64,000 bases of DNA. Source: Eggerthellales bacterium (GTDB lineage: Bacteria > Actinomycetota > Coriobacteriia > Coriobacteriales > Eggerthellaceae). A model generated the notes under the pieces. The model saw only the letters and a program-made list of their open reading frames with translations. It searched no databases and was not told the DNA's origin. The DNA lies in the NCBI GenBank assembly GCA_029225085.1, contig JAQXVU010000012.1, forward strand, positions 32,368 through 96,367, read 5' to 3'. The stretch's first letter is position 1, and each line of letters opens with the position of its first letter. Of the stretch, positions 44,235-52,305 are shown one piece after another. The position numbers were made by a program, and so were the translations under genes.

Positions 44235-44667
44235 GAGCATTTACCAAGGCGCTCTGATGGAGCACAACGCCTACCCTACCTGCAAGTACCCGCTCGAAGA
44301 GGCAACCCACTCCCATGAGGGCGTGAACCCGAGCTGCGGCGACGACATCACCGTTTCCATGATCATCGAGGACGGCGTCATTCAGGAGGCAGCCTTCGAT
44401 GGCCACGGTTGCGCTATCAGCCAGGCCTCTGCCGACATCATGGCCGAGCTCATCACCGACAAAACGGTGGAAGAAGCCCGGGACCTCTCCGCTAACTTCC
44501 TGGCCATGATTCGCGGCGAGAAGCTTACCGACGAGCAGATGGAAGCCCTTGGCGATGCCACCGAGCTGGAAAGCATCTCCCGCATGCCCGCTCGCGTAAA
44601 GTGCGCTCAGCTTGCTTGGCGCACCCTCGACGAGATTCTCTCCGAGGGAGAGCAGCCCGCTGAGTAG
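44224..44667 (+). CDS. sufU: Zn-dependent sulfurtransferase SufU
   Basis: 147 residues, with the SufU ligands Cys38 and Asp40 (PSCGDD), Cys63 (GHGCAIS) and Cys127 (RVKCAQLAW). It accepts sulfane sulfur from SufS through a Zn-bound Cys. Last gene of the suf operon. Confidence 0.94.
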   Translation: MGLESIYQGALMEHNAYPTCKYPLEEATHSHEGVNPSCGDDITVSMIIEDGVIQEAAFDGHGCAISQASADIMAELITDKTVEEARDLSANFLAMIRGEKLTDEQMEALGDATELESISRMPARVKCAQLAWRTLDEILSEGEQPAE

Positions 44668-44814
44668 CAAAGCCCGCGCTGCGACGATGAAGCTCCGATT
44701 GCGCTGCGCGACAGCGATGCACCGACAGTGCCCCGTCACGAACTCGCAAGGTGCCGACAACGCACCCCATCAAGAGCTCCGAGAGCCGCCGTTCGCCCAG
44801 ATAACATAAGATTT

Positions 44815-44843
44815 CAGAAAGACCGCCTTCAGGGCGGTCTTTT
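44815..44843 (+). terminator. Intrinsic terminator of the suf operon
   Basis: AAGACCGCC-TTCAG-GGCGGTCTT followed by TTA, 148 bp after sufU. The stretch between shows no gene. Confidence 0.8.
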
Positions 44844-44931
44844 ACGTTGTGGGAACAACACCTATAATTTGCAGGAATTGCACGTTTGCCGACTGCTTGC
44901 GAACTTCGGCATTCATATTGATAGGAATCAC

Positions 44932-46299
44932 ATGAAAAAACTTTGGGAAATGTGGAACAGCTGGAACCTGATCCTGCGTATCCTCGGCGGCATGGCCGTG
45001 GGCATCATTCTTGCTCTGCTCTTCCATACACAGGTTCTCTTCGGAGGCACCGCTCTCATCCCCCTGTCCGCCGACATCCTGCAGGGAGTTGACGAGTTCA
45101 TCACCATCTTCGGAACCCTGTTCGTCTCCGCTCTGAAGGCCATCGCACCCATCCTGGTATTCTTCCTGGTTATCGGTGCTCTTGCTAATGCACAAGGCGT
45201 AAAGGGTATGAAGAACATCGTGCTGCTGTACATTGCCAGCACCGTCATCGCCGGCCTGTTGGCCGTCATCGCCAGCTTCGCCTTCCCCTCTACCCTAATC
45301 TTCCAGGGTGCTGAGGATGTTTCCAATGCTCCTCAGGGCATCGGCGAGGTTCTCACCAACCTGCTGGTGAACGCCGTCACCAACCCTGTGGGCGCTCTGG
45401 CCAACGCAAACTATCTGGGCATTCTGGTATGGGGCTGCCTGCTGGGCATCGCCATGCGTCACGCTCGCCAGTCTACCAAGGACATGTTCCAGGACGCAGC
45501 TGATGCCGTTTCCACCGTTGTCCGCTGGATCATCGCCTTCGCACCTTTCGGCATCATGGGTCTCATCTACAGCGCTCTCATCACTTCTGGCGCCGAGATC
45601 TTCACTGTCTACGGCCACCTTGTCCTGGTACTGGTTGCCGTCATCCTGGTTGCCGCTCTGGTCACCAACCCCCTGCTGGTTGCCATCACCACCCGCACCA
45701 ACCCCTTCCCTCTGGTGCTGCGCACCCTGAAGGATTCCGCTCTCACCGCATTCTTCACCCGCAGCTCCGCCGCAAACATCCCCGTGAACATGAAGCTCTG
45801 CGAGGATCTGGGTCTGAACCGCGACACCTACTCTGTGTCTATCCCCTTGGGTGCAACCATTAACATGGCTGGCGCCTGCATCACCATCTCCATCATGACC
45901 ATGGCAGCTGCCAACACCCTGGGCATTCAGGTAGACTTCCTGTCCGCTGTCATTCTGTGCGTTCTGGCCGCTGTATCCGCTTGCGGCGCTTCCGGTGTTG
46001 CCGGCGGCTCCCTGCTGCTGATCCCCCTGGCCTGCTCCCTGTTCGGCATCCCCGCCGACATCTCCGCTCAGGTAATCGGCGTCGGCTTCATCATCGGCGT
46101 CATTCAGGACTCCTGCGAGACCGCTCTGAACTCCAGCTCCGACGTAGTGTTCACCGCTACCGCCGAGCTCATCGAGCGCAGGAAGGCCGGTCTTTCCACC
46201 AAGCTCCCTCTGCCTAAGACCGAGGAGGTAACCACCTTCCATAAGGACGAGACCGCTGAGGAGACCACCGACGAGCTGAACAAGAAGATGTTCGTCTAA
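44932..46299 (+). CDS. sstT: Serine/threonine:Na+ symporter SstT
   Basis: A 455-residue dicarboxylate/amino acid:cation symporter family protein. SSAANIPVNM (Ser-rich hairpin loop), GATINMAGACITI and SACGASGVAGGSLLLIP match SstT. Eight membrane helices and two hairpins are expected. AGGA lies before the ATG at 44932. A long C-terminal charged tail (TEEVTTFHKDETAEETTDEL) is cytoplasmic. Na+-driven Ser/Thr uptake is the likely role; serine feeds cysteine synthesis for the suf genes upstream. Confidence 0.92.
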   Translation: MKKLWEMWNSWNLILRILGGMAVGIILALLFHTQVLFGGTALIPLSADILQGVDEFITIFGTLFVSALKAIAPILVFFLVIGALANAQGVKGMKNIVLLYIASTVIAGLLAVIASFAFPSTLIFQGAEDVSNAPQGIGEVLTNLLVNAVTNPVGALANANYLGILVWGCLLGIAMRHARQSTKDMFQDAADAVSTVVRWIIAFAPFGIMGLIYSALITSGAEIFTVYGHLVLVLVAVILVAALVTNPLLVAITTRTNPFPLVLRTLKDSALTAFFTRSSAANIPVNMKLCEDLGLNRDTYSVSIPLGATINMAGACITISIMTMAAANTLGIQVDFLSAVILCVLAAVSACGASGVAGGSLLLIPLACSLFGIPADISAQVIGVGFIIGVIQDSCETALNSSSDVVFTATAELIERRKAGLSTKLPLPKTEEVTTFHKDETAEETTDELNKKMFV

Positions 46300-46407
46300 G
46301 GACCTTCGAAACGCACCTAGCACGAGCTCGCGCACGGCGCTCGGCAAGCACCAGGCAACCACCTGATCTTCGTTAAGCAAAGCGCGAAACACACGGTTCT
46401 TAAGAAC

Positions 46408-46437
46408 ATGCGGCCGCCCCACGGTGGCCGCATTTCT
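46408..46437 (+). terminator. Intrinsic terminator of sstT
   Basis: ATGCGGCCGCC-CCAC-GGTGGCCGCAT followed by TTCT. It ends 11 bp before the next start codon. Confidence 0.75.
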
Positions 46438-46448
46438 ATGCACTCACT

Positions 46449-47246
46449 ATGGATATCATCGCTCTCATAACAAACAACGGAAGTATCGAGCTCTGGGGTG
46501 TCGCCCTGGCTTGCTTCATGCTATTCATCGCTGGCTTCGTCGACGCCGTAGCAGGCGGCGGTGGCCTCATCTCGACCCCAGCCTTCCTTTTTGCCGGGTT
46601 GCCCCTGCACGCTGTCATTGGCACCAACAAGCTGGCAAACAGCATGGGCACCGCCCTGGTGACCTACAAGTTCGCCAAGCAGGGCTTCATGAAATGGGAA
46701 CTGGTGATACCTAGCGTGGTACTGGCCCTGATAGGGTCCTTTGCAGGATCCTCCCTGTCAGTGCTCACCGATGAGACCATCCTGCGTCTGGTGATGCTGG
46801 CCATCATTCCCCTAGCCGCCTTCTACACCTTCCGCAGCAAGGATCTGGGAGCGGGAAAACCCCACTGGTCCCAGAAGAGGACCATCCTCCTTTGCTGCTT
46901 CGTGGCGGTGACCGTAGGCTTCTACGACGGCTTCTACGGACCGGGAACCGGCACCTTCCTCATGCTATTGCTCACTGGCTTGGCACGCCTGCACGTAAAC
47001 CGCGCCGCCGGCGTCACAAAGGCCGTGAACCTCACCACCAATCTGACGGCCCTGGTGGTGTTCCTGGCAAACGGCACGGTGTTCATCCCTCTGGGAATCC
47101 TCGCGGGGTGCTTCAACCTGATAGGAAGCTACCTGGGTGCCAACCTCTTCGCAGAGAAAGGCATCGCCGTGGTGCGCCCCCTAATTCTGGTGGTGCTCGC
47201 CCTCTTCGCCCTGCGCCTCATCTGCGAGCTGGCAGGGATCGCGTAA
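46449..47246 (+). CDS. TauE/SafE-family (TSUP) anion exporter
   Basis: 265 residues, with two TSUP half-repeats (FVDAVAGGGGLISTPAFLFAGLP near 25-45; GFYDGFYGPGTGTFLML near 155-171) and about eight membrane helices. Members export sulfite, sulfonates or organosulfur anions. No clear ribosome site before the ATG; the terminator of sstT lies right before it. Its last 17 codons plus downstream sequence are duplicated at 48008. Confidence 0.88.
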   Translation: MDIIALITNNGSIELWGVALACFMLFIAGFVDAVAGGGGLISTPAFLFAGLPLHAVIGTNKLANSMGTALVTYKFAKQGFMKWELVIPSVVLALIGSFAGSSLSVLTDETILRLVMLAIIPLAAFYTFRSKDLGAGKPHWSQKRTILLCCFVAVTVGFYDGFYGPGTGTFLMLLLTGLARLHVNRAAGVTKAVNLTTNLTALVVFLANGTVFIPLGILAGCFNLIGSYLGANLFAEKGIAVVRPLILVVLALFALRLICELAGIA

Positions 47247-47340
47247 GTCAGGAGACCGAATCCTGGTCGCACCCCGCTTATTGGCAGGGCGATGGCTCGC
47301 ACCCCTCTTAGTGGCAGGGCGATGGCTCGCACCCGTTTCA
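47195..47340. repeat. Duplicated segment, copy A (3' end of the TSUP gene plus array)
   Basis: The 3' end of the TSUP gene and following ~90 bp recur at 48008-48140 in the same orientation. It includes cores of the ~30-bp repeat family on the minus strand at 47265-47284 and 47294-47314 (GGCTCGCACCCCTCTTAGTG(G)). Confidence 0.8.
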
Positions 47341-47390
47341 GGGGCCGTCGGGAAAACCAAGCCCTGACCGGCTTTGAGGAAGGCGCCTGC
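47340..47390. repeat. Partial 5' half of the covarying hairpin element
   Basis: GGGGCCGTCGGGAAAACCAAG then CCTGACCGG resembles the left half of the hairpin element at 47419 but lacks the right half. Confidence 0.5.
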
Positions 47391-47418
47391 GAAACCCCGT
47401 ATCTCCATCAGCTTCGGG

Positions 47419-47492
47419 GGCCGTCGAGGGAACCAAGTCCTGGCCGCACCCGCTTCGCTCTGCGAAGGCCAGGATCGGTCCTCCCGACGGCC
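47419..47492 (+). repeat. Covarying hairpin element, copy 3
   Basis: Outer stem GGCCGTCG/CGACGGCC, inner stem CCTGGCC/GGCCAGG, apical CGCA/TGCG with the shared CCCGCTTCGCTC loop. No gene ends directly upstream. The stem bases differ from copies 1 and 2, while pairing is kept. Confidence 0.7.
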
Positions 47493-47610
47493 TAACCGTT
47501 CTGCCATTGCTCGGACCCGCAATCTGCTACAAACCAATAGGTCCAAGCCCGCAACCCACTGCGAGCCGATGCTCAGGTCAGTACCGAGGCGCCCCTCTGC
47601 GCCCGCTCGG

Positions 47611-47905
47611 GGCGACTTTCCAGGTAAATGACCTCTAGATCGCGCAAAATCGGGCTTCCCTGCCAGATTCCCCGGTAAATGACCCATGTCCGCCTCGAGC
47701 GACCTCGTCCGAGAGGCGGGAAGCGCCATCGGCAGCGCGCCCTCCTCGGGATTGCGCCGCATTTCTGCCCGGAATGGGCATCAACTCGAGCGCCCTTCCT
47801 CACTTGGCGTCGGAAGGGGTACCTCGCCCGAGGTCATTTACCGGGGAATCCGCCCAAATCATCGGGAGATCAGGATCTCAGGGGTCATATGCGGGGAAAG
47901 TCGCC
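47611..47905. repeat. Inverted pair of GGTAAATGACC repeat arrays
   Basis: Two units read GGCGACTTTCCAGGTAAATG(ACC) (47611-47633) and GATTCCCCGGTAAATGACC (47666-47684); their reverse complements recur at 47832-47854 and 47883-47905, with matching sequence between them. The ~145 bp centre has GAATGGGCATCAACTCGAGC (about 47771), similar to the central module of the larger elements at 48.2 and 63.7 kb. The whole gene-free stretch 47247-48593 is filled by such repeats. Confidence 0.7.
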
Positions 47906-48007
47906 AGCCCGCCCCGATGGCACCTCAGGAGCGGCGGGCAAAGGCCCGACCGAGGGGCTTGAAGCATCACCAATGGAGAAGGGCTGTTTGGAGTTCCACG
48001 GGCCGCG

Positions 48008-48460
48008 GCTCGCCCTCTTCGCCCTGCGCCTCATCTGCGAGCTGACAGGGATCGCGTAAATCGGGAAACCGAGTCCTGGCTCGCACCCCCGCTTAGTGGC
48101 AGAGCCTTGGCTCGAACCTCACTTAATGGATTGCCGATCGGGGGAAATCGGGGGCATCTGGCAACTACCCCGCTTAATGGATTAGGAAAAGAGCGGCGCC
48201 CCGCCTCGCAATGCGAGACGGGCGCTCACTAATGCCCATTTCGTATAAAAGTGGGGCGTATCTGCCTTCGCAGATACGCCCCCAGACCTATTACGATTCT
48301 TCAAAAGATGACAGGCGCGGACTTCGCTCTGCCAATAAGAGCCTTACTTGCCAATCAGAGCCCGATCTGGCTCAGAACTCATCCAATAAGGGCAGTCCGC
48401 GCCAGGACTTTACCATTAGTGCGGGTCCGCGCCACCCACATTCCAATAAGGCGACTTCGA
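48008..48460 (-). repeat. Composite repeat element, copy 1 (minus orientation)
   Basis: Starts with the second copy of the TSUP gene 3' end (48008-48059), then minus-strand cores at 48078-48099, 48109-48129 and 48160-48180, hairpin GCGCCCCGCCTCGC.../GCGAGACGGGCGC (48196-48225), GCCCATTTCGTAT, a 12-bp-stem hairpin GGGCGTATCTGC-CTTC-GCAGATACGCCC (48254-48281), then plus-strand CCAATAAG units at 48332, 48383, 48413 (CCATTAGT) and 48443, the last three exactly 30 bp apart. Matches 63541-64000 in inverted orientation. Confidence 0.8.
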
Positions 48461-48593
48461 ACCACCCAAGGGCTCTCAGCTTCCAGTCTCACCTTCAAAG
48501 CATTCAGGAACTCTCGGCCCCTGCCCTCACCTCAAAGCGTTCGGAGGGTTCAGCTCCTACCCACGTCCTCGAACCACTCAGGAACTCTGGTCC

Positions 48594-48926
48594 CTACTCC
48601 TCGTCCTCGAAGTACTCGGGGAACTCAGCGCAGAAGCTCGAGAAGATATCCTGCAGCAGATCGTCATCCTCTACAGGCAGATAGGCCTCGAAAGCATCCT
48701 CATCGGAGCACTCGCCCACAGCCTCAAGAATTACCAGAGCGCTGTCCTCTTCCTCATCGTCGACGGGATACAGGACCACGTAGTTCTTCTCCTCGTACTC
48801 CATGATGGCAAGGAGCTCGAAGGTGGTGTCGTTGTCATCCTCGTCGGTGAGCACGATAAAGTTGCCGATTTCGTTCTCGAGGTCCTCGTCCTGGCCAAAA
48901 TTCTCAGGCAGGTTGTCCGTAGTCAT
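48594..48926 (-). CDS. DUF1292-family acidic protein
   Basis: 110 residues, very acidic: GNFIVLTDEDDNDTTFELLAIMEYEEKNYVVLYPVDDEEED is the DUF1292 (YrzB-like) domain; a short helical tail follows. Usual length. AGGAG precedes the ATG. Such genes are often near ruvX and alaS in Firmicutes; here it is isolated. Function unknown. Degenerate ~33-bp repeats continue right up to its 3' end. Confidence 0.88.
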   Translation of the reverse strand: MTTDNLPENFGQDEDLENEIGNFIVLTDEDDNDTTFELLAIMEYEEKNYVVLYPVDDEEEDSALVILEAVGECSDEDAFEAYLPVEDDDLLQDIFSSFCAEFPEYFEDEE

Positions 48927-49036
48927 AGGGGACTCCTATCTCCGTAGTTTCAGTTTATGGAAACACCTTACCCGATGCGCCTTTGGTAAACCACCGCAAG
49001 TTAGCCGCCCTCACACAACAATCTCCATTATGCGCA

Positions 49037-49042
49037 TATAAT
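49037..49042 (+). promoter_or_regulatory. Candidate -10 box upstream of the repeat leader
   Basis: TATAAT, placing a transcript start near 49049, just before the 27-bp repeats and the exporter gene. The -35 is weak. Confidence 0.4.
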
Positions 49043-49050
49043 TACGGGTT

Positions 49051-49180
49051 GCATCGTGCCTCATGAAACATGACTGCACACCGCATCTCATGCAACATGA
49101 CTGCGCACCGCACCTCATGAAACATGACTGCGCATCGCACCCCATGCAACATGGCTGCGCGCCGCATCTCATGCACGCTA
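49051..49180. repeat. 27-bp tandem repeat (4-5 units)
   Basis: Units at 49051-49082 (with 5 extra bases), 49083-49109, 49110-49136, 49137-49163 and a partial unit, sharing CTCATGMAACATGACTGCGC. A period of 27 keeps one frame open through all units. Confidence 0.88.
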
Positions 49181-49209
49181 TGCTTTATGCAGCACTACAT
49201 ATCGTGTAA
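49063..49209 (+). CDS. Possible small ORF with 9-residue Met/His/Cys repeats
   Basis: 48 codons from ATG to TAA. The peptide repeats M(K/Q)HDC(A/T)(P/S)H(L/P) four times, then a short tail [11 protein letters not shown]. Repeats hold Met, His and Cys, all metal or thiol ligands. It ends 29 bp before the YeiH-type exporter and could be a leader peptide. No Shine-Dalgarno site is seen, and a 27-bp repeat without stops is open by chance, so coding is uncertain. Confidence 0.3.
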   Translation: MKHDCTPHLMQHDCAPHLMKHDCASHPMQHGCAPHLMHAMLYAALHIV

Positions 49210-49238
49210 CAACGCGCCTCACACACGTTAGGAACATC

Positions 49239-50315
49239 ATGACCTTGGCAAAAGCAAAGACCCTCGCGCCTGGCATCGCCCTGTGCGCCCTCGCCGCCAT
49301 TCCCTGCTGGTATCTGGGAACTATGTTCCCCATCGTGGGCGGTCCCGTATTCGGCATCTTGCTGGGCATGGCCATCGCGCTTTTCTGGAAGGACAAGAAG
49401 TCCCTGAACGACGGCATCGCCTTCACCTCGAAGAAGATTCTACAGTACGCCGTCATCCTTCTGGGCTTCGGCCTGAACCTCTTCCAGATTGCCCAGGTAG
49501 GCGCCATGAGCTTGCCGGTCATCTGCTCCACCATCGCCACGTCCCTCATCGTGGCCTTCCTCTTCTATAAGATTGCAAAGGCTCCCGCCAACACCTCTAC
49601 CCTCATCGGCGTGGGCTCCTCTATCTGCGGCGGATCGGCCATCGCCGCCACCGCCCCGGTCATCAAGGCGAAGGACGAGGAAATCGCTCAGGCCATCGCC
49701 GTCGTGTTCCTCTTCAACGTCATCGCCGCCCTGGTGTTCCCTTCCTTGGGAGGCCTGCTGGGCATGTCGAACGAGGGCTTCGCCCTCTTCGCTGGCACCG
49801 CCATTAACGACACCTCCTCGGTAACCGCTGCTGCAGCCGCTTGGGACGGCATGCACCCTGGCGCCGCCGCCCTCGACCAGGCTGTCATCGTAAAGCTCAC
49901 CAGGACCCTGGCCATCATCCCCATCACCTTGGTGCTGGCACTCTGGGGCATTCGCAAAGCCAAGCGCAAGGCCGCCGAGGCAGCAGCCGCCGGCGAAGCA
50001 ACCCACAAGACTTCTCAGGGTCCTCTGGGCGACTTCAGCCTGAAGCGCGCCTTCCCCATGTTCATCCTCTGGTTCCTGGTAGCCGCCCTCATCACCACCC
50101 TGTGGGCAGCAGCCGGTCAGGACACCAGCGTCTTCGCACCGCTGAAGGACCTGTCTAAGTTCTTCATCATCATGGCCATGTTCGCCATTGGCCTTGGCAC
50201 TGACCTGGTGAAACTGGTGAAAACTGGCGGTAAGCCCATCCTGCTGGGCGCCTGCTGCTGGGTGAGCATCGCTGTCGTAAGCCTCAGCGTTCAGGCAGCT
50301 CTGGGCCTCTGGTAG
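49239..50315 (+). CDS. YeiH/UPF0324-family membrane protein (putative sulfate/sulfite exporter)
   Basis: 358 residues, about ten membrane helices, with the family motifs [48 protein letters not shown] and a C-terminal [12 protein letters not shown]. In E. coli YeiH is tied to sulfite response; exact substrate is unproven. AGGA precedes the ATG. It is the second putative sulfur-anion exporter within 4 kb of the suf operon. Confidence 0.87.
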   Translation: MTLAKAKTLAPGIALCALAAIPCWYLGTMFPIVGGPVFGILLGMAIALFWKDKKSLNDGIAFTSKKILQYAVILLGFGLNLFQIAQVGAMSLPVICSTIATSLIVAFLFYKIAKAPANTSTLIGVGSSICGGSAIAATAPVIKAKDEEIAQAIAVVFLFNVIAALVFPSLGGLLGMSNEGFALFAGTAINDTSSVTAAAAAWDGMHPGAAALDQAVIVKLTRTLAIIPITLVLALWGIRKAKRKAAEAAAAGEATHKTSQGPLGDFSLKRAFPMFILWFLVAALITTLWAAAGQDTSVFAPLKDLSKFFIIMAMFAIGLGTDLVKLVKTGGKPILLGACCWVSIAVVSLSVQAALGLW

Positions 50316-50345
50316 GTCCTTCGCTCACCACAACCGCACGATTTC

Positions 50346-50369
50346 AGAGGGGCCTGTGGGCCCCTCTTT
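50346..50369 (+). terminator. Intrinsic terminator of the YeiH-type gene
   Basis: AGAGGGGCC-TGTG-GGCCCCTCT followed by TTCC. Confidence 0.75.
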
Positions 50370-50538
50370 CCACCTCGCCCCACAAATCCCGAAATTGACC
50401 ATCGTCATCTTGCGACACAACCGCCTGCCTGTCCTATTTACGCTGGTCTTATACGGGTCAAACTCGCCGCACCTGTCCATCGGCTTATTCCCTTCAGCTA
50501 AAATGAAAGTGGCTTAACAATGTGCAGTAAGGAGAGCC

Positions 50539-52170
50539 ATGATTACCGATCTGAAAATCAACCCGGAGAACAAGCGGCGTTGGTACGAAGAGGGCTGGTG
50601 GACAGAGGACACCCTCTACGACGTCTGGCACCGCACCGCAACCACCTATCCGGACCGCGAGTACGTCTGCGATTCAACCGGCACCCGCCTGACCTACGGC
50701 GAGATCGACGAGAAGTCCTCCCGCCTGGCCGCCTGGCTGAAGGAACGGGGCATTAAGAACGGAGACGTCGTCTCCTTCCAGATCCCCATCTGGTCCGAGT
50801 TCGCCTACGTGTACGTGGCCGTGCTGAAGGTGGGCGCCGTCATGCACCCCCTGCCGGTGAACTTCAATGAAGAGGACCTGGTGTACTCCATGAACCTGGT
50901 GGAATCGAAGGCCCTGATCTGCCCCACCTTCTACCACAAGACCGACTACGAGGCCCAGGCCCTGGCCGTCATGAAGCGCGTTCCCACCATGCAGAGCATC
51001 GCCCTGATCGACAAGGTGCGCCCCGCCACCTGCGACTGGCCCACCATCGCCCAGATCTTCGCCGACTACGAGCCCCTCACCGAGGCCCCCGAGTCCAAGT
51101 CCGACGACGTGGCCAACATCCTCTCTACCTCGGGCACCACGGGCTTCCCCAAGGCCGTGCTGTTCACCCACAACAACATCCTGGCCTCTGAGCGCACCTA
51201 CATCGACGGCGCCGAGCGCACGGACAAGGACGTCATGATCATGATGTCCCCCCTGAATCACGCCACCGGCTTCTACCACGGCCTTATCTCCAACATGATC
51301 ATGGGTGCCCGCGTGGTGCTGCAGGAGCGTTTCAGCCCCGAGCAGGCCGTTCAGCTCATCAACGACGAGGGCGCAACCTGGTCCCACGGCGCCACTCCCT
51401 TCGTGTACGACACCCTGAACTATCTGGAAGAGACCGGCAAGAGCATCCCCAGCATGGATATCTTCATCTCCGGCGGCGCTCCCCTGCCCGGATCTATGGT
51501 CGAGCGCTGCGCCCGCCACGGCTTCAAGCTCTGCGAGTCCTACGGCTCTACCGAGAGCTGCCCCCATGTGTACGTTCCCCCCGCAAAGGCTCTGGAATGG
51601 GACGGCGAACGTGCCGGCATCCCCTGTGACGGTGTGGAAGTGCGCATCGTCGACGCCGACCACAACGAGGTGCCCCGCGGCGTGAAGGGCGAGGAGGCAT
51701 CCCGCGGCCCCAACGTCTTCGTGGGCTACTACAAGAACGAGAAGGCCAACGCCGAGTGCCTGGACGACGAGGGCTGGTTCTATTCCGGCGACCTGTCCTT
51801 CATGGACGAAGAGGGCCGCATCAAGATCTGCGGCCGCATTAAGGAGATCATCATCCGCGGCGGCGAGAACATCTCCGTCAACGAGATCGACGCCAACCTG
51901 GAGGGCTGCCCCGGCATGGGCGCCCACGCCACCTGCGGCATGCCCGACGACCGCCTGGGCGAGCGCATCTGCACCTTCGCGGTTCCTGTGGAAGGAGAGC
52001 CTTTCCCAACCGTAAAGGACGTGCAGGAGTACCTGGCCTCGAAGAACGTGCAGAAGCGTCTGTGGCCAGAGCGCATCGAGCAGATCGACGCTCTGCCCTA
52101 CACCCTGTCCGGCAAGGTGAAGCGCTACGAGCTGGCGGCAGAGATCAAGCGCCGCATGGGCCTGGCATAA
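50539..52170 (+). CDS. AMP-forming acyl-CoA ligase
   Basis: 543 residues of the ANL superfamily. AMP-binding STSGTTGFPKAVLFTH, YGSTESCPH, the A8 hinge GRIKEIIIRGGENIS and the catalytic C-terminal Lys in LSGKVKRYEL are intact. It activates a carboxylic acid to acyl-AMP and then CoA thioester. Sequence style is near cyclohexanecarboxylate/short-chain fatty acyl ligases such as FadK and AliA; substrate is not determined. GGAGAGCC precedes the ATG. The convergent neighbour is a shikimate-type dehydrogenase, so an aromatic or alicyclic acid substrate is one possibility. Confidence 0.9.
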   Translation: MITDLKINPENKRRWYEEGWWTEDTLYDVWHRTATTYPDREYVCDSTGTRLTYGEIDEKSSRLAAWLKERGIKNGDVVSFQIPIWSEFAYVYVAVLKVGAVMHPLPVNFNEEDLVYSMNLVESKALICPTFYHKTDYEAQALAVMKRVPTMQSIALIDKVRPATCDWPTIAQIFADYEPLTEAPESKSDDVANILSTSGTTGFPKAVLFTHNNILASERTYIDGAERTDKDVMIMMSPLNHATGFYHGLISNMIMGARVVLQERFSPEQAVQLINDEGATWSHGATPFVYDTLNYLEETGKSIPSMDIFISGGAPLPGSMVERCARHGFKLCESYGSTESCPHVYVPPAKALEWDGERAGIPCDGVEVRIVDADHNEVPRGVKGEEASRGPNVFVGYYKNEKANAECLDDEGWFYSGDLSFMDEEGRIKICGRIKEIIIRGGENISVNEIDANLEGCPGMGAHATCGMPDDRLGERICTFAVPVEGEPFPTVKDVQEYLASKNVQKRLWPERIEQIDALPYTLSGKVKRYELAAEIKRRMGLA

Positions 52171-52185
52171 AGGATCAACGCTAAA

Positions 52186-52257
52186 GGGCCGCCGAGAAAA
52201 CTCTCGCATCCCCACCCGCTTCGCTTTGGGAAGGATGCTCGAGTTCCTCGGCGGCCC
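52186..52257. terminator. Covarying hairpin element, copy 2
   Basis: Outer stem GGGCCGCCGAG/CTCGGCGGCCC, inner GCATCC/GGATGC, apical CCCA/TGGG around CCCGCTTCGCTT; tail TCTTCGTTT. It lies between convergent acyl-CoA ligase and dehydrogenase genes, as copy 1 lies between convergent genes. Likely terminator. Confidence 0.75.
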
Positions 52258-52305
52258 TCTTCGTTTAACGTAAGTCAGTTCCGCTAAAGCCTATTCCGCC
52301 AAGCG

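Noticed and set aside
44668..44814. Small gene between sufU and its terminator
   Set aside because: No start with a ribosome site and no family resemblance; it reads as untranslated tail.
47250..48460. CRISPR array
   Set aside because: Period ~30 bp and repeated cores recall CRISPR, but the cores vary from unit to unit, orientation changes within a locus, the inter-core sequence is only ~9-12 bases, and no cas gene is near.
48308..48490. A conserved small protein (both composite elements translate to M-x-GAD-x-ALPIRAL)
   Set aside because: The likeness follows from shared DNA repeats. Differences are spread over all codon positions, there is no ribosome site, and the frame runs through ~30-bp repeat units.
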